Made by a program: the position numbers and the translations under genes. Below, one piece after another: positions 41,351 to 49,068 of a stretch of DNA of 64,000 nt. The first letter of the stretch is position 1; the number at the start of each line of letters is the position of its first letter. The notes beneath the pieces were generated by a model. The model worked only from the letters and a program-made list of their open reading frames with translations. It had not been told where the DNA came from and searched no databases. The DNA is from Candidatus Falkowella caecavicola (GTDB taxonomy: Bacteria; Bacillota; Clostridia; Oscillospirales; Ruminococcaceae): assembly GCA_904420125.1 (NCBI GenBank), contig CAJFUK010000007.1, positions 39,632 through 103,631 on the forward strand, in the 5' to 3' direction.

Positions 41351-42174
41351 AACCAATATCTGATCTTCTGCTGATCAGTGATATGGACGGTACGCTCCTG
41401 ACACATGAAAAGCAGATTTCCAAAGAGAATCTGGAGGCCATTCGGCGCTTTGAAAAGGCAGGAGGACATTTTACGATTGCGACTGGTCGCTCTGCAGCAT
41501 CAGTATTTCGTTTTATCGATCTTTTGCAGCTTCAATTGCCCGCGATTATACATAACGGTGCGCAGATTTATGACTTTTCCACGCGCCGGGGTTTGTGGGA
41601 CGCTTACCTGCCGGAAGAATCAAGGGATTATGTGCGGCAGGCTATACAGAAATATCCTTCTGTCGGCGTTGAAGTGGTGGCGGGAGAGCAGATTTATGTA
41701 GTCAACAGCAATCTATATACAGAACAGCATTTTGCCCGGGAGAAGATCCCTTTTGTTGTCTGCGATCTGGATGATACACCACAAAACTGGTACAAAGTAT
41801 TGTTTGCCATGGATGCGGAACTGATGCCGGAATTTAGCATGTACATGCGCGGGAAAAATTATCCTGGAATCAGTTTTGTGCAGTCCTGGATCCATTATTT
41901 TGAGATGCTGCCTGGACATGCGTCCAAAGGGCAGGCGCTGCGTAAATTATCAGGGTTGACGCGGATTCCTCTCCAGAATATAGTCGCTGTCGGCGACTGC
42001 TATAATGATCTGGATATGTTGCAGATGGCCGGTGTTGGCGCTGCGGTTGGCAATGCGGCAGCAGAGGTTTTAAATGCTGCGGATGTAGTACTCAGATCCA
42101 ATGAGGAGCATGCCATTGCTGAAATAATTAATATGATTTTTGAAGAAGATGCCAGATTACAGCATCTTTTATAA
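41347..42174 (+). CDS. Cof-type HAD-IIB family phosphatase
   Basis: Cytoplasmic sugar-phosphate or cofactor phosphatase of the haloacid dehalogenase superfamily, 275 residues. Motif I is ISDMDGTLLT (nucleophile Asp about residue 13), motif II ATGRS, motif III Lys in HASKGQAL, motif IV AVGDCYNDLDMLQMAG. The type IIB cap lies between motifs II and III. Substrate cannot be told. The ATG overlaps the pseudouridine synthase stop by 4 bases, so it is co-translated. Confidence 0.93.
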   Translation: MKPISDLLLISDMDGTLLTHEKQISKENLEAIRRFEKAGGHFTIATGRSAASVFRFIDLLQLQLPAIIHNGAQIYDFSTRRGLWDAYLPEESRDYVRQAIQKYPSVGVEVVAGEQIYVVNSNLYTEQHFAREKIPFVVCDLDDTPQNWYKVLFAMDAELMPEFSMYMRGKNYPGISFVQSWIHYFEMLPGHASKGQALRKLSGLTRIPLQNIVAVGDCYNDLDMLQMAGVGAAVGNAAAEVLNAADVVLRSNEEHAIAEIINMIFEEDARLQHLL

Positions 42175-42185
42175 GGAGGATTTAT

Positions 42186-43025
42186 ATGGAAACAGCAGTA
42201 AAAAAAGAACTGTCGATTTTGGCCTGTAAAGTCCGTATGGGTATATTGGAAGGCGTTTATAACGCTAAATGCGGCCATCCGGGCGGTTCGCTTTCGATCG
42301 CAGATGTTCTGACCTATTTATATTTTCGGGAAATGCATTTGGATCCTCAAAATCCTGCGATGGAGAACAGGGATCGTTTTGTCCTTTCTAAGGGGCATGC
42401 GGCCCCCGCACTTTATTCTGTGCTGGCGGTAAAAGGATATTTTCCAGTGGAGGAACTGAAAACCCTGCGGAAAATGGACTCCAGATTGCAGGGACACCCG
42501 GACATGAAACATATACCGGGTGTAGATATGTCTACCGGGTCCCTGGGACAGGGGATTTCTGCGGCATGCGGTATGGCGCTGGCAGCAAAAGCAAGCGGAG
42601 CAGATTACCGGGTGTATGCGCTGATGGGCGATGGAGAGCAGGAAGAAGGCCAGGTTTGGGAAGCAGCTATGCTGGCCAGCCACTATAAGCTGGATAACCT
42701 GGTTGCAATCGTCGATAACAATGGCCTGCAGATTGATGGAAAGCTGGAAGAAGTCTGTTCTCCTGAACCCCTGGATCAGAAATATGCGGCCTTTGGCTGG
42801 CATGTGATCCAAATTGACGCACACGATCTGGACGCCATAGAGGCGGCTTTCAAAGAAGCGCGTACCGTCAAAGGCAAACCCACTGTGATTATTCAGCACA
42901 GTGTGAAGGGAAAAGGCGTCAGCTATATGGAGAACAACGTTTCCTGGCATGGCGCAGCGCCGAATACGGAACAGTACGAAGTCGCCATGACGGAACTCAA
43001 AGCAGCTTTGGCTGCACTGCAATAA
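42186..43025 (+). CDS. Transketolase, N-terminal (thiamine-binding) subunit
   Basis: First half of a split transketolase, which moves two-carbon units in the non-oxidative pentose phosphate pathway. 279 residues: FVLSKGHAAPALY, STGSLGQGISAA and the thiamine diphosphate/metal motif GDGEQEEGQVWEA ending in DNNGLQIDG. The ATG follows AAGGAGGATTTAT. The second half is encoded 17 bases downstream; both are required for an active heterotetramer. Split transketolases are common in Clostridia and archaea. Confidence 0.96.
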   Translation: METAVKKELSILACKVRMGILEGVYNAKCGHPGGSLSIADVLTYLYFREMHLDPQNPAMENRDRFVLSKGHAAPALYSVLAVKGYFPVEELKTLRKMDSRLQGHPDMKHIPGVDMSTGSLGQGISAACGMALAAKASGADYRVYALMGDGEQEEGQVWEAAMLASHYKLDNLVAIVDNNGLQIDGKLEEVCSPEPLDQKYAAFGWHVIQIDAHDLDAIEAAFKEARTVKGKPTVIIQHSVKGKGVSYMENNVSWHGAAPNTEQYEVAMTELKAALAALQ

Positions 43026-43042
43026 GAACAGGGAGGACATGA

Positions 43043-43996
43043 ATGATGGCTGAAGTGATCAAAAAGGCAACCCGTGAAAGCTATGGAGAAGCGCTGGCTG
43101 AACTGGGAGAAAAATATAAAAATCTGGTTGTCCTGGATGCAGACTTGGCTGCTGCTACCAAAACCGGAATTTTTAAAAAGAAATTTCCGGAACGTTTTTT
43201 TGACTGTGGAATTGCAGAGGCGAATATGATGGGCGTTGCAGCCGGTATGGCGACAGCCGGGATGATTCCGTTTGCTTCCAGTTTCGCTATGTTTGCGGCT
43301 GGACGCGCTTTTGAAATTGTCCGCAACTCCATTGGTTATCCTCACCTGAACGTAAAAATCGGTGCAACCCATGCGGGACTTTCCGTTGGAGAAGATGGTG
43401 CGACCCATCAATGCTGTGAAGATATTGCCCTGATGCGGACGATTCCGGGAATGGTGATTATTAACCCTGCGGATGATGTGGAAGCGAAAGCTGCTGTGGA
43501 AGCTGCTATCAATTATCAGGGACCAGTATATATGCGGTTTGGTAGATTGGCTGTTCCGGTTATTAACGATAAAGACACTTATCGGTTTGAAATCGGTAAG
43601 GGAATCGAACTGGTCAGTGGAAACGATCTCACCATTATAGCAACCGGACTAATGGTTGGAGAAGCACTGTCCGCGGCTGAAACTCTGAAGTCAGAAGGAA
43701 TCCATGCACGGGTGATCAATATCCATACCATCAAACCGTTGGATCAGGAAATTATTTTGAAAGCAGCGAAGGAGACCGGTTTGCTGATTACCGTGGAAGA
43801 ACACAGTGTCATCGGTGGTTTGGGCAGTGCTGTAGCTGAAACCGTCTGCGAAGGATACCCGGTTCCGGTCTATCGGATCGGTGTGCAGGATCAGTTTGGT
43901 AAATCCGGCCCTGCGCTGGAGGTTTTAAAAGCATATGGATTGTCAGCAGAAAATATTGTTGAGACAACTAAAAAGGCGCTGGCAAACAGGAAATAG
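43043..43996 (+). CDS. Transketolase, C-terminal subunit
   Basis: Second half of the split transketolase, 317 residues, with pyrimidine-binding and C-terminal domains. RFFDCGIAEANMMGVAAGMA carries the glutamate that activates thiamine diphosphate; GATHAGLSVGEDGATHQ is the substrate-side loop. Two ATGs lie at 43043 and 43046 after GGGAGGACATGA. A related 1-deoxyxylulose-phosphate synthase subunit is less likely given the separate N-terminal partner. Terminator hairpins follow. Confidence 0.95.
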   Translation: MMAEVIKKATRESYGEALAELGEKYKNLVVLDADLAAATKTGIFKKKFPERFFDCGIAEANMMGVAAGMATAGMIPFASSFAMFAAGRAFEIVRNSIGYPHLNVKIGATHAGLSVGEDGATHQCCEDIALMRTIPGMVIINPADDVEAKAAVEAAINYQGPVYMRFGRLAVPVINDKDTYRFEIGKGIELVSGNDLTIIATGLMVGEALSAAETLKSEGIHARVINIHTIKPLDQEIILKAAKETGLLITVEEHSVIGGLGSAVAETVCEGYPVPVYRIGVQDQFGKSGPALEVLKAYGLSAENIVETTKKALANRK

Positions 43997-44014
43997 TAGA
44001 GGTGGAGTCGTTTA

Positions 44015-44042
44015 GATTCTGGTACGGCCGGCGTACAGAATC
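44015..44042 (+). terminator. Small hairpin downstream of transketolase
   Basis: GATTCT/AGAATC with inner GTAC/GTAC pairing, no T-run; may pause or protect the mRNA 3' end before the main terminator. Confidence 0.4.
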
Positions 44043-44072
44043 CGGTTGAAAAACGGAGATGATGACTACAGA

Positions 44073-44109
44073 AGAACCGGGAGAAGGAGATTCCTGTCTC
44101 CCGGTTCTT
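44073..44109 (+). terminator. Terminator of the lspA-transketolase operon
   Basis: AAGAACCGGGAGA/TCTCCCGGTTCTT, a perfect 13-base stem followed by TTTGATTG. Confidence 0.9.
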
Positions 44110-44111
44110 TG

Positions 44112-44435
44112 ATTGTCAGTTGACTTGTTTTTTATGGTAATCAGGAGGGCCGATGCTGCTTTGATTCATGCAATCGATCAATACGTTTTGCATTGGTTCC
44201 AGTTGAATAACATAATAGCAAACATATCAAAAAATGCTTGTACAATAAGCGTACGTTTCCACTTGTCTTTATTTCTCTTATGAAGTTCGAGCGGCAAAAA
44301 AGCGTTACAGCATCATAGCTTATCGTTTAAATTTATTAGGCAGTCATATCAAAGCGTTTATCATGTTCGTTTTGATGTGGTATCAATCATAATATAGAAT
44401 CATATATCAGGATTTGTTTGGGAGGGTACAGTTTT
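44112..44435. other. AT-rich gap before the acetyltransferase
   Basis: About 320 bases without a supportable gene. Frames are broken by stops on both strands. The base composition is more AT-rich than the flanking operons. GGGAGGG just before 44436 is the ribosome site of the next gene. I see no repeat or convincing promoter; the stretch may be decayed sequence. Confidence 0.4.
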
Positions 44436-44885
44436 ATGGTTACATATGGAAACCAAAACGACATAACCTCGTGGATGGAACTTGTAAGGGAAATGCGTTG
44501 GAATTTTCCCGGTTTGGAAACAGAGGAAAGTGTCAATGAACACAAAGATACTGTATTAAAATTCATGAAAGACCAACAAGCACTTTGCATGAAAGCTCAT
44601 GACAAAGTAATTGGTGCATTATTATTTTCTAAAAAGCATAATATGATATGTTACCTTGCCGTATTACCGGAATATCGAAACCGGGGTTTTGCAAGTGCTT
44701 TACTCGAAGAAGCGTTAAAAAATCTTGATAGAACAAAAGATATAATCGTTTCAACTTTCAGAGATCATGACGATAAAGGGGTAGCACCGAGAGCTTTATA
44801 TAAAAAATTTGGTTTTATAGAGGGTGACCTTGTTGAAGAATATGGTTATCCAAGCCAAAAGTTTATTTTAAAGACGGCATTTTGA
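44436..44885 (+). CDS. GNAT family N-acetyltransferase
   Basis: Acetyl-CoA-dependent acetyltransferase of 149 residues; substrate unknown. The GNAT core is visible: YLAVLPEYRNRGFASALL is motif A with the acetyl-CoA pyrophosphate loop (RNRGFA), followed by VSTFRDHDDKG and ALYKKFGFIEGD as motif B. The ATG at 44436 follows GGGAGGGTACAG. The gene and its surroundings are noticeably AT-rich and it stands alone, which hints at lateral gain. Confidence 0.88.
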   Translation: MVTYGNQNDITSWMELVREMRWNFPGLETEESVNEHKDTVLKFMKDQQALCMKAHDKVIGALLFSKKHNMICYLAVLPEYRNRGFASALLEEALKNLDRTKDIIVSTFRDHDDKGVAPRALYKKFGFIEGDLVEEYGYPSQKFILKTAF

Positions 44886-45156
44886 CTTGTCGGGAATCAG
44901 GAGAGCAAAAAACAGAGAGTCATTTCCACTCCCTGCACGATGCGAAAACATCATATCTGAGTATATTTCTGTACTGGTTTTATATTGCTGCAAACAATCC
45001 AGGCACTATTTTGGTACCGAAGCGTCAATCTTTGTGGGAATTTCACAGAGTGGAATGTACCAAACAGTCAGTAGTCATATGGATATCCAATATTTGCGGC
45101 TTTTGTTACTGCAGAATAAAATCATATTTTTATCATGGCACAGGAAAAAATAACTC
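44886..45156 (+). pseudogene. Possible remnant of a SIS-domain gene
   Basis: A plus-strand frame in this AT-rich gap reads through a short stretch containing FVGISQSG, the phosphosugar-binding signature of SIS domains as in glucosamine-6-phosphate synthase. There is no start, ribosome site or rest of the enzyme, and the frame overlaps the end of the acetyltransferase. It may be decayed DNA or coincidence. Confidence 0.25.
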
Positions 45157-45185
45157 TTGACAAAATCATATGAAAGTATTATATT
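45157..45185 (+). promoter_or_regulatory. Promoter of leuA
   Basis: Consensus TTGACA (45157-45162) and TATATT (45180-45185), 17-base spacer, leading into the T-box. Confidence 0.82.
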
Positions 45186-45191
45186 ATAAAG

Positions 45192-45472
45192 TAATATATA
45201 TAATGCGTTGAAGAGGAATAGTAAGGCTGACCAACTGTTCAGAGAGCATCCGGATGGTGTGAGGATGCGAGAAGGGATGTCTGAACTCACCTTGAAGCAG
45301 CTCGCTGAAATGAAAAGAGTAGGTGGAGACGGATACCTGACCGTTATAGCAGGAGGATATCGGATGTATTCCTGTATCTGTAAAAAGTGCGTGCAATTTT
45401 GTACGAAGCAGAGTGGTACCGCGTAAGACAGTGTCTTTCGTCTCTAGTAATAGGGATGAAAGGCTTTTTTAT
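45192..45472 (+). ncRNA. T-box leader, leucine-specific (specifier CUC)
   Basis: tRNA-sensing riboswitch. Conserved parts in order: AGTA near 45218, the AGAGAG/GGTG distal stem I region, specifier loop TGAACTCACC with the codon CTC at 45286-45288, the T-box AGAGTGGTACCGCG (45410-45423), and a terminator CTTTCGTCTC/GGGATGAAAG with six Ts ending at 45470. The TGGT bulge would pair with a tRNA 3' end having discriminator A, as leucine tRNA has. Uncharged tRNA-Leu should let transcription continue into leuA. Confidence 0.95.
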
Positions 45473-45511
45473 TATCCGATATAAATAAATATTGAAAGGA
45501 TTGAACAGAGA

Positions 45512-47179
45512 ATGAATGCAGAAAAGTACACCAGAAATTATTTTATGCCGCCTGTCCAGTCAATGAAATGGACACAAAAGGAATATATTGAAAAAGCGCC
45601 GATTTGGTGCAGCGTAGATCTGCGAGATGGTAACCAGGCATTGGTTGTACCAATGAGTTTGGAAGATAAATTGGAATTTTTTCAATTTTTAGTAAAGATA
45701 GGGTTCAAGGAAATTGAAGTAGGTTTTCCTGCTGCTTCGGAAACGGAATATGCTTTTACCCGCGCATTGATCGAACGGAATTTAATTCCGGATGACGTGA
45801 CGATCCAGGTATTAACCCAGTCCAGAGAACATATTATCCGTAAGACCTTCGAGGCTTTGCGTGGAGCAAAAAATGCGGTCGTTCACCTGTATAATTCTAC
45901 TTCTGTGGCACAAAGAGAACAGGTATTCCGGAAATCCAAAGAAGAAATTATCGATATTGCGGTCAGCGGAGCGGAGCTGTTAAAGAAATTTCGTGCGGAA
46001 ACAGAGGGGAATTTCCGCTTTGAATATTCTCCGGAAAGCTTTACCGGGACAGAAATGGATTTTGCTCTGGAAATCTGTAATCGGGTATTGGACGTCTGGC
46101 AGCCGACGCAGGAAGATCCGGTCATCATCAATCTTCCGGTGACGGTCTCCCTTTCCATGCCGCATATCTATGCCTCTCAGGTAGAGTACATGAGCGATCA
46201 TCTGAAATACCGGGATCATGTCATCATTTCTTTGCATCCGCATAACGATCGCGGCTGTGCAGTAGCGGATGCAGAAATGGGACTCTTGGCCGGAGGTCAG
46301 CGAGTGGAAGGCACACTGTTTGGAAATGGGGAGCGTACGGGAAATGTTGATATTGTAACGCTGGCGCTCAATATGTTTTCCCAGGGTGTGGATCCGGGAC
46401 TGGATTTCACCAATATTCCGGAAGTAACAGCAAACTATGAAAAATATACCGGGATGCATGTATATGAGCGGCAGCCCTACGGCGGTAAGCTGGTTTTCGC
46501 CGCTTTCTCTGGTTCCCATCAGGACGCGATTGCCAAGGGAATGAAGTGGCGTGAGGAAAAAGAATGCAAGTATTGGACTGTACCCTATTTGCCGATTGAT
46601 CCGAAAGATATCGGCCGAGAATATGACGGGGATGTTATCCGGATCAACAGCCAATCCGGCAAAGGCGGTATTGGCTATCTGTTGGAACAGAAATATGGAT
46701 TTGATCTGCCGCCTAAAATGCGTGAGCATTTTGGTTATGCAGTCAAGGGTGTATCAGACCATGAACACAAAGAATTAATGCCGGATGAGGTATATGAGAT
46801 TTTTGTCAAGCAGTATGTAAACCTTACCACGCCAATCTGCCTGCAGCAATATCAGTTTTCTGGTGAAGACGATTGCCTTGTTTCTGTTTCTATTACGGTG
46901 AATGGGGAGTCGAAAGTATTCAAGGGAACAGGAAATGGCCGTTTGGATGCGGCCAGCAACGCTTTGCAGCAGGGCTTGGGCATTTCCTATACAAACCTGC
47001 AGTATAAAGAGCATGCATTATCTGTTGGCTCTCAATCGCAGGCAGCAGCTTATGTAGGCATTACAGATACAGAGGGGTTAACATATTGGGGAACTGGTAT
47101 CCATCATGACATTATGACGGCTTCGGTGATGGCATTAATCAGTGCGGTTAACCAGATGTACGCCAAGAATGGCAAATAA
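45512..47179 (+). CDS. leuA: 2-isopropylmalate synthase
   Basis: Condenses acetyl-CoA with 2-oxoisovalerate, first step of leucine synthesis. The 555 residues belong to the longer LeuA class seen in actinobacteria and some Clostridia, beginning with the KYTRNYFMPPV and MKWTQKEYIEKAPIW lead. The TIM-barrel has WCSVDLRDGNQAL (catalytic Arg and metal Asp) and the metal histidines in SLHPHNDRG; the last 120 residues or so form the leucine-binding regulatory domain. Controlled by the upstream leucine T-box. No leuB, leuC or leuD follows, so those genes must be elsewhere. Confidence 0.96.
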   Translation: MNAEKYTRNYFMPPVQSMKWTQKEYIEKAPIWCSVDLRDGNQALVVPMSLEDKLEFFQFLVKIGFKEIEVGFPAASETEYAFTRALIERNLIPDDVTIQVLTQSREHIIRKTFEALRGAKNAVVHLYNSTSVAQREQVFRKSKEEIIDIAVSGAELLKKFRAETEGNFRFEYSPESFTGTEMDFALEICNRVLDVWQPTQEDPVIINLPVTVSLSMPHIYASQVEYMSDHLKYRDHVIISLHPHNDRGCAVADAEMGLLAGGQRVEGTLFGNGERTGNVDIVTLALNMFSQGVDPGLDFTNIPEVTANYEKYTGMHVYERQPYGGKLVFAAFSGSHQDAIAKGMKWREEKECKYWTVPYLPIDPKDIGREYDGDVIRINSQSGKGGIGYLLEQKYGFDLPPKMREHFGYAVKGVSDHEHKELMPDEVYEIFVKQYVNLTTPICLQQYQFSGEDDCLVSVSITVNGESKVFKGTGNGRLDAASNALQQGLGISYTNLQYKEHALSVGSQSQAAAYVGITDTEGLTYWGTGIHHDIMTASVMALISAVNQMYAKNGK

Positions 47180-47194
47180 ATTTCTGTGGTTTAT

Positions 47195-47232
47195 CATGGG
47201 CAGTCGAATCGTTGTGAATTCGATTGCCCATG
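47195..47232 (+). terminator. Terminator-like hairpin after leuA
   Basis: CATGGGCA-G-TCGAA pairs with TTCGA-T-TGCCCATG (one wobble); only a short T-rich stretch follows. Confidence 0.75.
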
Positions 47233-47510
47233 TTCCGTTTATATTACGAAAATGGCTGGACTGAAGCATAAATATCCTGCAAATGTTTATTTTTGAGAAA
47301 AAAACCTTTTTCGCATGATCTGATGCCAGAACGTACATGCTAACTTTGACCGCTATATTATTATACGGTTGCTGATCTCATAGAGATTTATATCAAAATT
47401 TTATCAAAATTCGATATAAAGTAAACATTTTATGAACGAGGGAAAAATATCTGTAGTCATATGGAATAAAAAAGAGTAAAAACTCAGCAAATCTTTATCC
47501 AATAACACTG
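47233..47510. other. AT-rich gap before the V-ATPase operon
   Basis: No gene seen. There are short A/T-rich direct repeats (ATCAAAATT twice around 47393-47412) and no hairpin with a T-run. The V-ATPase promoter lies at its right end. Confidence 0.45.
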
Positions 47511-47539
47511 TTGCAATGTGGAGACGACAGGTATATTAT
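47511..47539 (+). promoter_or_regulatory. Promoter of the V-type ATPase operon
   Basis: TTGCAA (47511-47516) and TATTAT (47534-47539), 17-base spacer, 79 bases before the first gene. Confidence 0.75.
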
Positions 47540-47618
47540 ATATTCTATATTTATCAAATATGTAAAAGGAATCAAATGGAAAGGCAGGCATACGGACTGT
47601 CAAGATGGGGGCGATTCG

Positions 47619-47930
47619 ATGGAAGAAATTATCCATAAATTAATTGAGATTGACCGTACAGCAGAAAGCCTTTTACAGCAGGCACAGGCAGAAAAAGAGT
47701 CTGCTTTGCTGGAGATTGAGGAAGAACGTAAACACTGGCTTCAAGAAATTTCTGCTAAGGCACAGAAGAAAATAGAAACATTTGAACAGGTTGAAAAACA
47801 GGCGGCTACCGAACAGGTGATTGCTTTGGAACAGAAAACACAATCGGCACTACAGGCTTTTGACCGTCTGTTTAAAGAGCATCACAATCAGTGGGAACAG
47901 GAAATTTTTGACCGTATTATTGAGAGCTAA
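47619..47930 (+). CDS. V-type ATPase subunit G/H (peripheral stalk)
   Basis: A 103-residue, almost wholly coiled-coil protein rich in Glu, Gln, Lys and Ala. It matches the small stator subunit (G in eukaryotes, H or NtpF in bacteria) that pairs with subunit E. The identification rests on composition, length and being the first gene of the ATPase operon. The ATG at 47619 follows GATGGGGGCGATTC. Confidence 0.78.
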   Translation: MEEIIHKLIEIDRTAESLLQQAQAEKESALLEIEEERKHWLQEISAKAQKKIETFEQVEKQAATEQVIALEQKTQSALQAFDRLFKEHHNQWEQEIFDRIIES

Positions 47931-47988
47931 TTTTGTTTTGTTCTCAATAAACGCTTCCGAAACCATAGTCAGAGAAAGGAGGAAGTCT

Positions 47989-49053
47989 ATGTTGGACAAC
48001 TATTCTAGTAAGGCGATTGTGACAAAAGTGCGAGCGATGTATGGAAAACGCCTGTTGTCCCATGATTATGAAGAACTGCTTCGGAAAAAGACTGTCTCCG
48101 ATGCGGCCCTGTATTTAAAAAATCATACCGACTATACAGATGTTTTAATGAAGCTCAATGACGAGGATATTCATCGTGGACAGGTTGAGCAGTTGATTCG
48201 GGAAGATTTGTTTAATAAATATACCCGCCTTTGCCGATATAGTTTTTCAGGAAAACAAGACGGAATCTATCGCTGTTATGTTTTTCGGGCAGAGATCAAT
48301 GAAATTCTTCGCTGTGTGATGATGCTCAATGCAGGCACGGCAGAAGAATTTATCATTGCACTGCCGGATTTTCTGGCAGAACAGGCAAGCTTTAACCTTT
48401 ATGGTTTGGCACGTGTCCGTAGTTTTGACGATCTTTTGCATGTCCTGCATGGTACTGGGTATGACAAGATCCTGCAGGCTTGCCGCCCCGACTTTGGTTT
48501 ACAGCAGGAGGAAAGCACGATAGATTATCTTCGCTGTGAGTATTCTCTGTATGCTTATTACTATGAGACATTGTTTAAGGTCATTAAACGTGATTTTAAA
48601 GGAAAGTCACGCAAAGAATTAAACGATCTATTTCATTTGGAGGCAGAAATCATTAATCTGCGGACGGCCACTCGGCTAAAAAAGTATTTTAACAAATCTC
48701 CGAGTTTTATCAAGCAATATCTTTTTCCATATTTTTACCGGTTAACGCCGAAAAAATGGGATCAGTTATTGGAACAGGGTGGTTTGTCAGGCGGTGAGAA
48801 ACGTTCTTTAGAAATATTGACAGAAGATTCTGATCGGCAGATTGTCGCTCAATATGGTTATATTGAGCATTATACTCAAACGCTTCGCTATCAGCTCAGC
48901 CGAAAGATTATTCGTGCTTCCACACATGCCGCTGTCAGTCTATATGCATTTTTGGTTCTGTGTGAGATTGAGTTAGAAAATATTATTAATATTATAGAAG
49001 GAATACGGTATGGGGTCATGCCGGAGGAGATCAAAAAACTCCTGATTTTTTAA
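47989..49053 (+). CDS. ntpC: V-type ATPase subunit C (AC39/d type)
   Basis: Funnel-shaped helical subunit that couples the central stalk to the membrane ring. The 354 residues start MLDNYSSKAIVTKVRAMYGKRL and show the repeated helical pattern of the family (LFHLEAEIINLRTATRLKKY, ending in ENIINIIEGIRYGV). The start is ATG 47989 with AAAGGAGGAAG upstream. Confidence 0.9.
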   Translation: MLDNYSSKAIVTKVRAMYGKRLLSHDYEELLRKKTVSDAALYLKNHTDYTDVLMKLNDEDIHRGQVEQLIREDLFNKYTRLCRYSFSGKQDGIYRCYVFRAEINEILRCVMMLNAGTAEEFIIALPDFLAEQASFNLYGLARVRSFDDLLHVLHGTGYDKILQACRPDFGLQQEESTIDYLRCEYSLYAYYYETLFKVIKRDFKGKSRKELNDLFHLEAEIINLRTATRLKKYFNKSPSFIKQYLFPYFYRLTPKKWDQLLEQGGLSGGEKRSLEILTEDSDRQIVAQYGYIEHYTQTLRYQLSRKIIRASTHAAVSLYAFLVLCEIELENIINIIEGIRYGVMPEEIKKLLIF

Positions 49054-49068
49054 GGGAGGTGTAAACCC

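Noticed and set aside
42186..43996. Two-gene transketolase considered as a frameshifted single gene
   Set aside because: Both parts have their own ribosome site and start, and split transketolases are a known form.
45980..46729. Long minus-strand open frame (249 codons) inside leuA
   Set aside because: It lies wholly antisense to a certain gene with family motifs, has no ribosome site and a composition typical of a mirror frame.
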